A DNA stretch of 64,000 nt from Paenibacillus profundus (GCF_021369635.1 NZ_JAJNBZ010000018.1:41952-105951), one strand, 5' to 3'. Shown: positions 25,662 through 35,197, numbered from the stretch's first letter. The notes: generated from the sequence alone by a model not told the origin. Translations and numbers: made by a program.

Positions 25662-27776
25662 TTATTCATCCGCTGCTGTCTCTGATTCCGCAGCACCCGT
25701 CTTCGCCTTCTTCTTCGGCACGCCGTCCAAGCCGTATTCTTCATCGTACGCATCGAAGATTTCACGTGCGATCGGACCAGCCCCGTATGAACCGTATCCG
25801 CCTTCTGGCACGACGACGGCCACCGCCAGCTTCGGCTTATCCGCAGGCGCATACGCGATGAACACCGCATTCTCAACACGCTTCCCGCCGCCAACATCCT
25901 GCTCGGACGTACCCGTCTTGCGGTAGAACTGATAAGGGAAATCATCGAAGCCTTGAGCGCCGACCTTCAGCATCCCCTGCTCGACGACATCCCAATATGA
26001 TTCATTGAATTTGGTTTCGTTCAACACCTCACGGCCGAACGTTTTGACAACTTTGCCTTCCCCATCCACAATTTTGCTGATGAACTGCGGCTTGATGCGC
26101 TTGCCATGGTTCGCGAGCGTCGCCGTATATTGCGCAAGCTGCAATGTCGTATACTTCCCTAATTGGCCAAATGAAGCACTTGCCAACGCAGACTGGGCAC
26201 TATACTTTTCCGCATCGGCGATGTAGTCCTTCAGCCCGGGAATCTCTCCCGGCAAACCGCTGCCTGTCTTCACGCCGAGACCGAATGCTTCCATATATTC
26301 GTCCCATATTTGCAGACCGTTCTTGCCGTCCTTCTCCGGCATGCTGTACAATCGCTTCCCGATCATGTCGACCATAAAGGCGTTGGATGATTTCTCCAGT
26401 GCATACGCCGGCGTCATTCCTGGTCCCCAAGAACGGCGGCTCGAGTTCCATATCTTCCGCTCGTAGCCTTTACGGCCAATCTCCGCATACCCATAATCAG
26501 TATATCTGTAATATGGGCCGAAAAATCCCTCCTGCAAGCCAATGAGTACGGTTAACGGCTTCATCGTCGAGCCGAGATAGACGAGTGAGCTCGGATGCTT
26601 CATCCGCTCCTTATCATCCTCATAAGGCGCCTGCACTTCGCGAATTGCCCCGTTGCCCATAAAATACTGATTACTTCGATAATTTTCAGGACTTATCGAT
26701 CCGTTCTTCCACACGTTCGTGTCGTAGTCAGGCATGCTCGCAATGGAGACCACGTTGCCTGTGTCCACTTCCATCGCGACGGCAAAGCCGGTACGGGCGT
26801 TCGGAGCCGATTCGAACCGGTTGGACGAATTGCGCAGCTTCTTCAAATGCTCCATAATCGCGGTTTCCGATCGTTCCTGAATCTCTTTATCAATCGTCAA
26901 ATAGAGATCGTTGCCCCTCTGCGGCTTCGTCAATTCCATTGGACCGATAATGCGTCCAGCGACGTTGACAGGGAACTTCTTGACGCCGTTCAAGCCGCGC
27001 AGCTCGTCTTGGTACATGAGCTCAATGCCGTCGAAGCCGACATCTTCATATTCCAAATACCGCTCTTCGGTTGACAGCTCATTGCGTTTTTCATGTTTTT
27101 CCTTGTAATAGGAAGAGTCCTCGCGCACCCCTTTGAATTTCTTCAAGTAGCCCACCGTCTGCACGGCCACCGAATTGGGATCATAGTTGCGTACGCTGTC
27201 CTCGACAATGTCGATGCCTTTGAATTCCGGCTTATGCTCGAGAAAATACGCAATTTCCTTCTGCGTCAGACCGGTCTTGATGAGGCGCGGCACATATACG
27301 AAATATCTCTTCCCTTCTAAATCCATCAATTCATTATAAATGACATCTTGCGTTAACGGCTTCTCGCTCGGAGTACCGAGCCTGTTGAACACTTCGGCGA
27401 GCTGTTTTGCCAAGAGCTGCGCCTCTTCCCGGTTCTTCTGCTGAACCTCCGTCAGCTTCGCCTTCTTAGGATCCCCATAGTTCTTCTCCACATTGAAATA
27501 GAGCGACTGGGTCGCCGTAGAATACGCCACCCTTGTCTTACCGGAAGCGTCCCATATCGTGCCCCGCAGCGGCGGAATCGCCGTCTCCCGGAACCCAAGC
27601 TGCGATTCCTTCTCCTTCAGGCTTGGACCTTCTACGAATTGCAATATCGCCAACCGCACGATAAGTACGGTAAATACGACAAAGGTTATAAAAAAGAATA
27701 AGTTCAACCGAAACGAGAAATTCCGGCGGTTATGGAGTTCACGCTTCTGCGGATCATCCGCATGTGGATGACTCAA
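25662..27776 (-). CDS. class B penicillin-binding protein (PBP2/PbpH type transpeptidase)
   Basis: About 704 residues, close to Bacillus PbpA/PbpH. A short cytoplasmic N terminus and one membrane anchor (NLFFFITFVVFTVLIVRLAI) lead to the dimerisation domain with RGTIWDASG. The transpeptidase domain has the three active-site motifs: GSTMKP (SxxK, nucleophilic Ser), SSN and RKTGTSE (KTGT). It cross-links peptidoglycan, most likely in cell elongation. The C-terminal tail is rich in Lys, Ala and Glu. It starts with ATG at 27776 and is about 75 bases downstream of the transglutaminase-domain gene on the same strand. Confidence 0.92.
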   Translation of the reverse strand: MSHPHADDPQKRELHNRRNFSFRLNLFFFITFVVFTVLIVRLAILQFVEGPSLKEKESQLGFRETAIPPLRGTIWDASGKTRVAYSTATQSLYFNVEKNYGDPKKAKLTEVQQKNREEAQLLAKQLAEVFNRLGTPSEKPLTQDVIYNELMDLEGKRYFVYVPRLIKTGLTQKEIAYFLEHKPEFKGIDIVEDSVRNYDPNSVAVQTVGYLKKFKGVREDSSYYKEKHEKRNELSTEERYLEYEDVGFDGIELMYQDELRGLNGVKKFPVNVAGRIIGPMELTKPQRGNDLYLTIDKEIQERSETAIMEHLKKLRNSSNRFESAPNARTGFAVAMEVDTGNVVSIASMPDYDTNVWKNGSISPENYRSNQYFMGNGAIREVQAPYEDDKERMKHPSSLVYLGSTMKPLTVLIGLQEGFFGPYYRYTDYGYAEIGRKGYERKIWNSSRRSWGPGMTPAYALEKSSNAFMVDMIGKRLYSMPEKDGKNGLQIWDEYMEAFGLGVKTGSGLPGEIPGLKDYIADAEKYSAQSALASASFGQLGKYTTLQLAQYTATLANHGKRIKPQFISKIVDGEGKVVKTFGREVLNETKFNESYWDVVEQGMLKVGAQGFDDFPYQFYRKTGTSEQDVGGGKRVENAVFIAYAPADKPKLAVAVVVPEGGYGSYGAGPIAREIFDAYDEEYGLDGVPKKKAKTGAAESETAADE

Positions 27777-27850
27777 GCCTCATCATCCTTTCTTGCTTTA
27801 CTTTACAATCCTGTCTATTTTACCATATCCGCTCCTCAATATTCAAAGTA

Positions 27851-29047
27851 TCAATGCGAGGTCATATTACTGGCGGAAAGCAGCTTGTCCGGGATATGCG
27901 TCGCATCGAATTTCGGCGGATTGAACCAATCACCGGAGCTTGCCCACGTTGCATCCAGCGGTATCCAGCGTTTCTCCTCGCGCAGCCATACTTCGTTCCA
28001 CGCGTGCGGGCCATAGCCGCCATTACCGTTATAGCCGAGCCCCGTCACCACTTTCACGTCGAGTTCGGCCACGCGCGCCATAACTGCATACAGACGTGCG
28101 TAGTCGATACATACGCCCTGTTTGGATGCAAACGTATCTTCCGGCCCCTGCTCCTTCCAGATGCGCTTCGTCTCATACTGACGGGCTTTATCCCAATCAT
28201 ACTGCACTCGACTGCCGATCCAGTCGTATAACCGGCGCGCTTTATCTTCATCCGTCGTCGCGCCACGCACAATTTCAAGCGCAGCCTGCTCGATATCGGC
28301 CGGAATTTGATTGTCGATTACCTCGTACTTCCGCTGCATTAACGCGCCTAATTCCTTCTCCACTTGAGAAGTAAACACAGGAAGCTGCTCTGCAATGAAG
28401 TCTCCGGCCAATGGCTCAATGACCCGACTGGCTACGGTGCGATATGCGGACGAAGCTTGTATGATATCACTTGCTTTTGTATCGGGCTGCAGAGTGACAT
28501 AGGCGAATAGCACCAAGATGACGAAGAATGCGCGCGCTATCCCTACAGCACTGCCCAGCACGGCTCCGACAATCCAATTCACAGCCTTCTGGAGCACGTA
28601 TATGATTCCTGATTTCTGTGCTTCCCCACGGCTTCCCGCTGCCGATTCAGCGCCTCCGCGTAATACGGTATGCGCTCCGATCCACGCCAATATCATCCGC
28701 ACGACTAAATAGAGGAGCATGAACAGAATCGCAAAGCGCAGCAGGGCAAAATCGCGCATTCCGGTAATAAACGTATAGTACATTTGCTCCCACCAAGCCA
28801 ATGAATGCGACGGAATCGTAATGTTCCACTCCACGAATTGACGCTGAACATACGGAGAGATCCATAGCACCATATGAAAGGTGATGAACAGGGACATGAA
28901 CGTAAACAAAGAATCCATAACAAAGAAGAAGAGGTGACGCATGGACCCTGTAGCGCCTCTCGTCACCCCTTGCAGTACGGAGAGAATGACAATGACGAGG
29001 AGCAAGATCGTCACGGCATTCCATTCCCACACTATCCCCGAATTCAT
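27851..29047 (-). CDS. membrane protein with C-terminal transglutaminase-like domain
   Basis: About 398 residues. The first 200 contain about five hydrophobic segments, resembling the CvpA-like membrane part found in some Bacillota proteins. The C-terminal 130 residues form a transglutaminase-like domain with the catalytic triad Cys (QGVCIDYARLY), His (YGPHAWNEVW) and Asp (WIPLDATWAS). It could act as a cysteine protease, amidase or cross-linking enzyme at the membrane. The ATG at 29047 overlaps the stop of the small upstream membrane protein gene (ATGA), so the two are coupled. It lies just upstream of the penicillin-binding protein gene, which suggests a cell-envelope role. Confidence 0.8.
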   Translation of the reverse strand: MNSGIVWEWNAVTILLLVIVILSVLQGVTRGATGSMRHLFFFVMDSLFTFMSLFITFHMVLWISPYVQRQFVEWNITIPSHSLAWWEQMYYTFITGMRDFALLRFAILFMLLYLVVRMILAWIGAHTVLRGGAESAAGSRGEAQKSGIIYVLQKAVNWIVGAVLGSAVGIARAFFVILVLFAYVTLQPDTKASDIIQASSAYRTVASRVIEPLAGDFIAEQLPVFTSQVEKELGALMQRKYEVIDNQIPADIEQAALEIVRGATTDEDKARRLYDWIGSRVQYDWDKARQYETKRIWKEQGPEDTFASKQGVCIDYARLYAVMARVAELDVKVVTGLGYNGNGGYGPHAWNEVWLREEKRWIPLDATWASSGDWFNPPKFDATHIPDKLLSASNMTSH

Positions 29048-29484
29048 TTATTCTGTTTCGCCGCTTGAATGAATTGGCGTATCGAATCGTTCATGTCCCA
29101 TTCACCTAGCGATACGCCACGGAAGGAGACGTTCACCTTGCCGCTGTTCGGCGTCCCTTTCATTTCAAGATTCGACGTCTTAATCGTATACGTCCCGTCT
29201 TCATTGGTGGTGAAGTCAGCCTGCTTCGCTTCGTCCATCATTGCCTGCACCGCTTGGTCCTTCAGCTTATCCACCGCTTCATCCGTCACCGTAGTCACGA
29301 CATTGTTCACATCGTCCCATGTAATGCCGCTATATACGGCTACCGCCGCTACAATAACGACGACAAGTGCCCATTTGACCATCGTCTTCACGAAGCTTAC
29401 GATGACGAACAACACGATGAGTGCGATTAGGAAGACAAGCCAATTTTGCTTTATAAATTCAAACCACATTTCCATTTGATTCAC
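29044..29484 (-). CDS. small membrane-anchored protein coupled to the transglutaminase gene
   Basis: About 146 residues: two close hydrophobic helices (residues about 15-50, with WLVFLIALIVLFVIVSFVK and WALVVVIVAAVAVYSG), then an extracellular or cytoplasmic part of about 90 residues with a beta-rich stretch (DGTYTIKTSNLEMKGTPNSG, then KVNVSFRGVSLGEW). I do not recognise a family. The longest frame begins at 29634, but GTG at 29484 has AGGATGG seven bases upstream and removes a stretch without sense. Its stop overlaps the start of the transglutaminase-domain gene, so the proteins probably work together in the envelope. Confidence 0.65.
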   Translation of the reverse strand: MNQMEMWFEFIKQNWLVFLIALIVLFVIVSFVKTMVKWALVVVIVAAVAVYSGITWDDVNNVVTTVTDEAVDKLKDQAVQAMMDEAKQADFTTNEDGTYTIKTSNLEMKGTPNSGKVNVSFRGVSLGEWDMNDSIRQFIQAAKQNK

Positions 29485-29655
29485 TAGGTAACCATCCTTT
29501 CCTTTGCGTCTTTGCGTATTATACATCATTCCCAATTGTTGCAACAGTAAGACCAGCAGTATGTCCGGCCAAAACTTTTGAACTGCCTTTGAAAAAGTAA
29601 TAAGTTCGTCCATTTCGACGTACAAGTATACCATAGCGATCTGGAGGTGACTGAT

Positions 29656-30846
29656 TTGCGCTCTGTGCTTTGGCTTTACTTGTTCTTATTTGTTGCATTT
29701 TTTGATCTGCATGCGCAGTATCCGATATTGACCCCGTTTGCCATTTCGTTAGGCGCGGCCCCGTCCTTTATCGGATTGATGATGGGCATGTACTCCTTTA
29801 CCCATTTGCCGGGCAATGTAATGGCCGGTTACGGAATTGACCGATTCGGCAGCCGGATTTTTATTGTACTGAGCCTTATCGGTGCCGGTATCATCATGAT
29901 TCTGCAAGCCCATGTCGTCAATCCGTGGCAGCTGCTCGTGCTGCGCTCGATTAGCGGGTTCGTGCTTGCCTTTCTGTCTCCGGCCTGCTTGACGTTGCTC
30001 GCCCGTATGGCGCGGGATCATGTGCAGCAAGGCAAGCTTATGGCTGGCAACGGCCTTGTACATACGCTAGCTTCCGTCGTCTCTCCGGCAGCCGGGGCCT
30101 ATCTCGTCGCCAAGATAGGCTTCTCAATGGCGTTCCAAGCGCTTGGCATCGCGCTTGTCTTCGTCGGTGCGCTGGCATGGTTTTTTATCCAAGATATTAA
30201 AGAAAGCGACATGCATAAGACGCCCGCTCAGAGCGAAAACACGTCAACTCCTGTGACCGCCAACGACAAAGCGCCTGCGGTACCGTGGCGCTTCTACTTT
30301 ATGCCGCTAGCTATTGCCTGCTCGCAAGGCATCTTGTTCTTCGAGCTTCCGCTTATGGCTGACGCGCTTGAGTCCATAATGAAGACAGGCATCTTATTCT
30401 CCGCTGTCAGCCTCGGCGCCTTATTCACACTCAGCCTGCTGTTCTTGAACCAATACCCTGCATTTACCCGCACATGGATGGGCGCATTCGGGTTATCGTT
30501 GCTGTTCTTCGGGCTCGCTATCCATTGGCCGATCCCGTTGATGGCAACACTGTTTTTTATCGGGATGACCAAGGGAATTATACTTCCCGCTTTATCAGCT
30601 CATTTAATACAGCTTAGCGGAGGTGTCCGCTATGGACGTATATTCTCCATCCTGTCCATCGCTTCTTCCATCGGTTCCTTTCTTGGCCCGATGCTTGCCG
30701 GACAAATACGGGACACGATTTCACCTTATTTTATCGCTTTTCTGTTTCTCATGCTGGCAGTCACGATGCTTCCAGCCAGACATCCGTTTATACCACACGG
30801 CAGGCTGCACACGCAACAGCCTCAGGCAACATCCCCGCGTACATAA
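29656..30846 (+). CDS. major facilitator superfamily transporter
   Basis: About 396 residues with 12 predicted membrane helices. The MFS motif A-like region GYGIDRFGSRIF follows helix 2, and SGFVLAFLSPACLTLLARM lies in helix 4-5. A hydrophilic central loop near residue 190 (KTPAQSENTSTPVTANDKAP) separates the two six-helix halves. The substrate cannot be read; the type is often a drug or metabolite exporter. GTG at 29647 lies on the ribosome binding site GGAGG, so TTG at 29656 (eight bases after it) is the likely start. It is divergent from the membrane protein operon at 29484. Confidence 0.82.
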   Translation: MRSVLWLYLFLFVAFFDLHAQYPILTPFAISLGAAPSFIGLMMGMYSFTHLPGNVMAGYGIDRFGSRIFIVLSLIGAGIIMILQAHVVNPWQLLVLRSISGFVLAFLSPACLTLLARMARDHVQQGKLMAGNGLVHTLASVVSPAAGAYLVAKIGFSMAFQALGIALVFVGALAWFFIQDIKESDMHKTPAQSENTSTPVTANDKAPAVPWRFYFMPLAIACSQGILFFELPLMADALESIMKTGILFSAVSLGALFTLSLLFLNQYPAFTRTWMGAFGLSLLFFGLAIHWPIPLMATLFFIGMTKGIILPALSAHLIQLSGGVRYGRIFSILSIASSIGSFLGPMLAGQIRDTISPYFIAFLFLMLAVTMLPARHPFIPHGRLHTQQPQATSPRT

Positions 30847-30976
30847 CAACATGAGGGACATACCGGGCGCTAACCTAAATCGGAGCGGTCTGGGTAGAAG
30901 CACAGAACACTCCGTGACATCTGACATAGTATAGCATTGTGATAACAGACTATCGACGAAAGCGGGGTGAAACGAG

Positions 30977-31126
30977 ATGGGAAATTGTTTTGATCCATGT
31001 GGTCCTGAACCGACACCCGTAGCGCCAATCACCGCCGGTTGCGGAATAGGCTTCTGGACAGCAACAAGCACAATCCTCGTTCTGTACATCTTGCTTGTGA
31101 TCATTCTCCGCGCACCATTGCTTTAA
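30977..31126 (+). CDS. YjcZ-like small sporulation-type membrane peptide (49 aa)
   Basis: The 49-codon frame starts with ATG at 30977 and has GGGGTG seven bases upstream. The N-terminal half is rich in Cys, Pro and Gly (MGNCFDPCGPEPTPV and CGIGFW); the C-terminal half is a single membrane helix (STILVLYILLVIILRA). This composition fits the YjcZ family of tiny spore-associated proteins, whose helix usually ends in VLYILLVII. A hairpin terminator follows at 31149. Function unknown. It lies between the MFS transporter gene and a TOPRIM gene. Confidence 0.65.
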   Translation: MGNCFDPCGPEPTPVAPITAGCGIGFWTATSTILVLYILLVIILRAPLL

Positions 31127-31148
31127 TATCCTCTCGCTCTCTCCTCAT

Positions 31149-31178
31149 GCGGCTTGTCCCCTAGGCAGGCCGTTTTTT
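31149..31178 (+). terminator. rho-independent terminator after YjcZ-like gene
   Basis: CGGCTTG and CAGGCCG pair around a short loop containing ccccta and are followed by a run of six T. Confidence 0.7.
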
Positions 31179-31346
31179 ACCATCTAGCTCTACACGCGGT
31201 CGCTCATCTTCGAAAAGCCTCGATAGAGGTTTTCTCATATGTACGAGGGTAGCGGCTGGAACGTTGCAAGGCGGGGATGGGTTTATGTTACACTAGGAGT
31301 CAAAACCGATACATAAATGAACTTTATATATTAGTAGGTGAACGCC

Positions 31347-31697
31347 ATGGAAATTGCAATCATTGTAGAGGGAAAGAACGACCGCAGCCGCTTGCGCCGC
31401 CTCTTGAATGATGAGGTCTGCATCTTGTGCACATACGGCACATTGAATACGGAACGGACTGAAGCGCTGCACAAAGAGGCGGGGGACAAGCCGGTCTATT
31501 TGTTTATGGATAATGATGCCTCTGGCAAGCGTATACGGGGCGTGCTGCGGGATACGTTTCCCGATGCCGAACATATATATACCCGGCGTGGTTATGCGGG
31601 GGTGGAGGGCACTCCCGATGATTATTTAATCCAGCAATTAGAAAAAGCGGGGCTGGACGAATACATCATGTATCCGGACCCATCCCCGCTTGCTTGA
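31347..31697 (+). CDS. stand-alone TOPRIM-domain protein
   Basis: About 116 residues. IAIIVEGKNDR holds the conserved Glu of the TOPRIM fold, and FMDNDASGKRIR the DxD-type acidic pair, so the metal-binding site of a nuclease or topoisomerase-like domain is present. No other domain is attached. Small TOPRIM proteins of this size exist in Bacillota (YusF type), with RNase M5-like or OLD-like relatives, but the function is not established. ATG at 31347 has TAGGTG six bases upstream; the GTG three codons earlier lies on that box. It is convergent with the SCO1 gene. Confidence 0.7.
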   Translation: MEIAIIVEGKNDRSRLRRLLNDEVCILCTYGTLNTERTEALHKEAGDKPVYLFMDNDASGKRIRGVLRDTFPDAEHIYTRRGYAGVEGTPDDYLIQQLEKAGLDEYIMYPDPSPLA

Positions 31698-31709
31698 TTC
31701 ATTATGCTG

Positions 31710-32324
31710 CTACTTCACTAAACTCATAACGTCATTCGCAATGATCTCAGGTGACGAAGTTTCACGATCATTGGCGTTGTAGTATTTGCGGATGTTGCCA
31801 TCCTGATCCACCAGCGTAATGACATTCAAATGAGTAAAGTTGCCGTCCTCGTCCTTGATGACACTCGAACCGAGGGCTGGCATCATCTTGGCCACATCCG
31901 CCTCGTCACCGCGAAGGAAATACCAGCCGCTGTAGTCAGCATTGTATTTCTTAGACCATTCTTGAATCGCTTCCGGTGTGTCCCGCTCCGGATCGAACGA
32001 TATGGACACAATGCTTGCATCCTTGCCAAATACGCCTTTATCCTTCAACAATTGCTGAACCTCGGACAGCATGTATGTCGTTGGCGGACACACATCCGGA
32101 CAATTGGTGAAGTAGAAGTAGAACAACCGCGCTTTGCCGTTCGTATCGGCCAAGCTAACCGTGTTACCGTCTACGTTCTGCATTGTAAAATCCGGTGCCG
32201 TCTTATCCGTAAGCGGCAGTTCCGGCCCGCGAGGCCAGTACAGAATGGCCGCTACGACAGCAAATACAAGGACTAACGCCATCAGAAAAATTTGAAAAGA
32301 ATACTTCTTCGCCCATTGTGACAT
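31710..32324 (-). CDS. SCO1/SenC-type copper chaperone for cytochrome oxidase
   Basis: About 204 residues. An N-terminal membrane anchor (FQIFLMALVLVFAVVAAILYW) is followed by a thioredoxin-like domain with the copper ligands CPDVC (CxxxC) and the distal His in FTHLN. SCO proteins deliver copper to the CuA site of cytochrome c oxidase outside the cytoplasmic membrane. The ATG at 32324 has GGGGGAT upstream. Located directly downstream of heme O synthase on the same strand, which confirms a respiratory oxidase assembly role, although no oxidase subunit gene lies in the window. Confidence 0.87.
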   Translation of the reverse strand: MSQWAKKYSFQIFLMALVLVFAVVAAILYWPRGPELPLTDKTAPDFTMQNVDGNTVSLADTNGKARLFYFYFTNCPDVCPPTTYMLSEVQQLLKDKGVFGKDASIVSISFDPERDTPEAIQEWSKKYNADYSGWYFLRGDEADVAKMMPALGSSVIKDEDGNFTHLNVITLVDQDGNIRKYYNANDRETSSPEIIANDVMSLVK

Positions 32325-32374
32325 CGCTCGATCCCCCGTTACTCTCCCATGTTCTGTAATTCTCAACTCATGAA

Positions 32375-33307
32375 TCAGGCTTTCCCCATTGTATCCAAGA
32401 TAAGAATAATCAGATGCAGCATCAATGCATTGATTGAGAAGATGAAGTTGCGCTTAGCCCACACCTCGTCATTGTTACTCCGAAGTGCTGCTATGCACAA
32501 ATACAACCAAATAAGGTTAATCACAGTTCCTGCAATGCCGTAAATAAGACTAACGTAGCCGTAGGCATAAAATAACCAGGATACGGGCAAAAGCAACGCA
32601 ACATAAGGAATCATCTGCCACTTCGTGCGCTTAATCCCTTTGACGACCGGCAGCAAAGGGTAGCCTGCTGCGCGATATTCTTCCACACGCCGAATACCGA
32701 GCGCCCAGAAATGAGGCGGTTGCCACAAGAACAATACAGCAAAGAACAGAACCGCTCCAATATCAACATACCCAGTAACGGCCACATAGCCGATAACCGG
32801 CGGCATCGCTCCCGAGATTCCGCCTACCGATGTACTCCATGTCGATGTCCGTTTCAGCCAGAGCGTATAGACGACGTCATATACGAACATGCCTATTAAA
32901 CCGAGCCAACCTGCAAGTGGATTAATGAGTAAAAATAAACATAATAATCCCGCGATTCCCAATCCAATCGCATACCAGAGTACGACCTGAGGCTGCAATC
33001 GACCCGTAGGAAGCGCTCGGTTGCGTGTGCGTTCCATCTTCATATCGAAATCACGGTCGAAATAGTTGTTAAATACACATGAGGATGCCATAACGAGCGT
33101 CGTTCCCGCCAGCACCCACAGCAAGGTCATCCAGGGAATGTCCCATTTAGCTGCCACCCAGAAGCCCGCAAACGTAGCCAATAAATTGGAGCGTATAATT
33201 CCCGGCTTCGTTAGCAGAATAAACTCTCTCCATAATCCAACCCGCATCGGTCCCGGCGATAGCATAACGGCATCGGAAGGAGCCTGACAAGTCATTTGTT
33301 TATCCAC
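32375..33307 (-). CDS. ctaB: protoheme IX farnesyltransferase (heme O synthase)
   Basis: About 310 residues with eight or nine membrane helices. The prenyltransferase motif NNYFDRDFDMKMERTRNR (NxxxDxxxD) lies at about residue 80, and the second Asp-rich loop YDVVYTLWLKR at about 150. The enzyme transfers a farnesyl group to heme b, giving heme O for terminal oxidases. The start is GTG at 33307 with AGGAGG ten bases upstream. Followed by the SCO1 gene about 50 bases downstream, a functional pair for cytochrome oxidase assembly. Confidence 0.9.
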   Translation of the reverse strand: MDKQMTCQAPSDAVMLSPGPMRVGLWREFILLTKPGIIRSNLLATFAGFWVAAKWDIPWMTLLWVLAGTTLVMASSCVFNNYFDRDFDMKMERTRNRALPTGRLQPQVVLWYAIGLGIAGLLCLFLLINPLAGWLGLIGMFVYDVVYTLWLKRTSTWSTSVGGISGAMPPVIGYVAVTGYVDIGAVLFFAVLFLWQPPHFWALGIRRVEEYRAAGYPLLPVVKGIKRTKWQMIPYVALLLPVSWLFYAYGYVSLIYGIAGTVINLIWLYLCIAALRSNNDEVWAKRNFIFSINALMLHLIILILDTMGKA

Positions 33308-33435
33308 GTGACCCTTTCCTCCTTGTTGTGTTCAGAGAAGAGCAGAAAAGTTGTGCATCTGCTGTAATTTTTATCATAGCAAAAATGTCCAGCACATGAC
33401 AATGTCGTTCAATAATTTGACAAGGCCTTGACCTT

Positions 33436-33732
33436 TTATTCACAATGTTTATTAAGCTCCTCAAATTCCCAAATATGCAATTTCCCCCTGCCCCCTGGAA
33501 TACATGCCGTAATTTCATCCCATTCACTGCTTTCTTCAAGCCGCAATTTTTTCATGCGAACATAATCCTCATGGGATGTGTTCAACCATTGTTCAACAAA
33601 AACGTTAGGTTGATCCGTTCCTTCATACAACACCGCATTCGTGTGGCTCTGCAGCTGTCTCTTTACGAGAGACAGATAGGTCTCCCGGAGCTCTGGAGCA
33701 ATCCGATATTCTACAAAAATGATTCGATTCAA
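33436..33732 (-). CDS. small protein, possible dimeric alpha/beta-barrel fold
   Basis: About 98 residues. The pattern of two beta strands with intervening helices (RIIFVEYRIAPELRETYLSLV, NAVLYEGTDQPNVFVEQWLN, HEDYVRMKKLRLEE, KLHIWEFEEL) recalls antibiotic-biosynthesis-monooxygenase or NIPSNAP-like ferredoxin folds, but no diagnostic residue is visible, so this is a fold guess only. TTG at 33732 with AAGGGTGG five bases upstream is the likely start; a GTG at 33741 overlaps that box. It lies upstream of the heme O synthase gene on the same strand, separated by about 130 bases. Confidence 0.6.
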   Translation of the reverse strand: MNRIIFVEYRIAPELRETYLSLVKRQLQSHTNAVLYEGTDQPNVFVEQWLNTSHEDYVRMKKLRLEESSEWDEITACIPGGRGKLHIWEFEELNKHCE

Positions 33733-33815
33733 CTTGACCACCCTTTCTTTATCTTCTTATGAACCCATGAGTCATATTTTGGAACAAAGTTGTCCACAAT
33801 ACAAGTGGGTGATTA

Positions 33816-34796
33816 ATGATGGATACAAGCACACATGCCATAATCGGACTCGGATTGGCCGGGCTGTCCCAGTGGGACCCCCTCGTCGTATCGGAGCCAG
33901 CAACTGCGACTGCCGTCTTCTTCGGCGTGCTGCTCGGCTCCCAGGCGCCTGATGCCGATACGGCCCTAAAATGGAAAAGCAATATTCTCTATATTCGCCA
34001 GCATCGCGGGTACTCCCATTCGCTGCCAATGATTGCAGTATGGTCCTTCCTAATATCCGGTGTGCTGACATGGCTCAATAAAGGCGCATCCTTCACGCAT
34101 GTATTGCTGTGGACAGGCTTGGCCGTGTGTCTGCATGTCCTGACGGACGTCTTCAATGCATATGGCACCCAAGCGGTCTGGCCGTTTACGAAACGATGGA
34201 TATCATGGAACATCATCGCTTTGTTCGATCCGATCATTTTTTCCACGCATCTTATTGCGATCGCGCTCTGGGGATTCGGCATCCTCTCTCCACGCGTGCT
34301 GTTTCCCGCTCTATATCTGCTGCTTATCACTTACTATGTATGGCGAACCCATGTTCACCGACAAGTGGAACGACAATTGCCTCTGCTTGATAAGGAGTAT
34401 GAAAAAGGAGAAATATACACGATAATTCCGACCGTAGCCCTGTCGAGATGGAATGTAGTAAAGCGGAGTCCGAACGGGTCTTTTATGATCGGCCATTGGA
34501 AGCGGGGCATTCTTCATTGGACGGAAAGAGCGGTATGTCACGATCATCCCGCCGTTGAAGCATCCAAGTCTCACCCTGCCGTGCGGGCACTGCTTTATTT
34601 CTCCAGCTATGCATGCGCTACCGTGGAGCATACCGGATACGGCTATGCCGTACGTTGGGTAGATGTAAGGTATCGCCACCGCAAGCAGTATCCATTGGTG
34701 GCCATCGTCATGATGAATTTGAAGTACGAAACATTGGACTACTTCATCGGTTGGTTAAGTCATACCCGCACCGTCAAACGATACGGATTGGAATAA
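33816..34796 (+). CDS. YfhP-like membrane-bound metal-dependent hydrolase (DUF457 type)
   Basis: About 326 residues. The N-terminal half has the motifs DTSTHAIIGLGLAGL, GSQAPDADTALKW, QHRGYSHSLP and LHVLTDVFNAYGT, whose His and Asp residues are the supposed metal ligands of the YdjM/DUF457 family. Four to five membrane helices lie in the first 180 residues, followed by a hydrophilic C-terminal domain of about 140 residues. Bacillus YfhP is the nearest known type. The role is unclear. It starts with ATG at 33816 (or the next codon) and is divergent from the small gene at 33732. Confidence 0.8.
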   Translation: MMDTSTHAIIGLGLAGLSQWDPLVVSEPATATAVFFGVLLGSQAPDADTALKWKSNILYIRQHRGYSHSLPMIAVWSFLISGVLTWLNKGASFTHVLLWTGLAVCLHVLTDVFNAYGTQAVWPFTKRWISWNIIALFDPIIFSTHLIAIALWGFGILSPRVLFPALYLLLITYYVWRTHVHRQVERQLPLLDKEYEKGEIYTIIPTVALSRWNVVKRSPNGSFMIGHWKRGILHWTERAVCHDHPAVEASKSHPAVRALLYFSSYACATVEHTGYGYAVRWVDVRYRHRKQYPLVAIVMMNLKYETLDYFIGWLSHTRTVKRYGLE

Positions 34797-34865
34797 AGAA
34801 GCCGGATCCGCCGGACAATGTACAGTCTACATGCTGTTTGCCGCAGGCTGATGTCAACAAACACA

Positions 34866-34897
34866 AACAGACGGTCCAAGGATGACCCGTCTGTTTT
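34866..34897 (+). terminator. rho-independent terminator after YfhP-like gene
   Basis: ACAGACGG and CCCGTCTGT pair around a loop of about 11 bases and are followed by TTTT. Confidence 0.75.
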
Positions 34898-35147
34898 GCT
34901 GCGTTAGTCAAGAAGAAGTTTGTCTATTTCGATTAAAAATCTACTTTTGGGCAGGCCCCTCTTCCGTCTATAATGCTGTCCTGCAATAAATCTGTTGAAG
35001 TCCGTTATGTGATATACTGATTATGCCGTAAAGCTAAGGGAATATGACCATCATTTGCAACAATTTGTCCAATATCACGAATCAATCGCCACAAGGAGTG
35101 CTTGGGTCGCTTTAACGCTTCACAGAACTTGAACTTTCCTTAATGGT
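34898..35147. other. intergenic stretch without a supportable gene
   Basis: About 250 bases between two terminators. TATAAT-like hexamers occur (for example around 34971), but no gene follows them on the same strand within reach, so nothing is called. Confidence 0.4.
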
Positions 35148-35175
35148 AAAAAGCTACTCCGCGCGCAGGAGTAGC
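35148..35175 (-). terminator. rho-independent terminator of spore-protein gene
   Basis: On the minus strand GGCTACTCCT and GGAGTAGC pair around GCGCGC and are followed by five T. Confidence 0.85.
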
Positions 35176-35197
35176 CTCGAAACTTCAATGCATGCTA

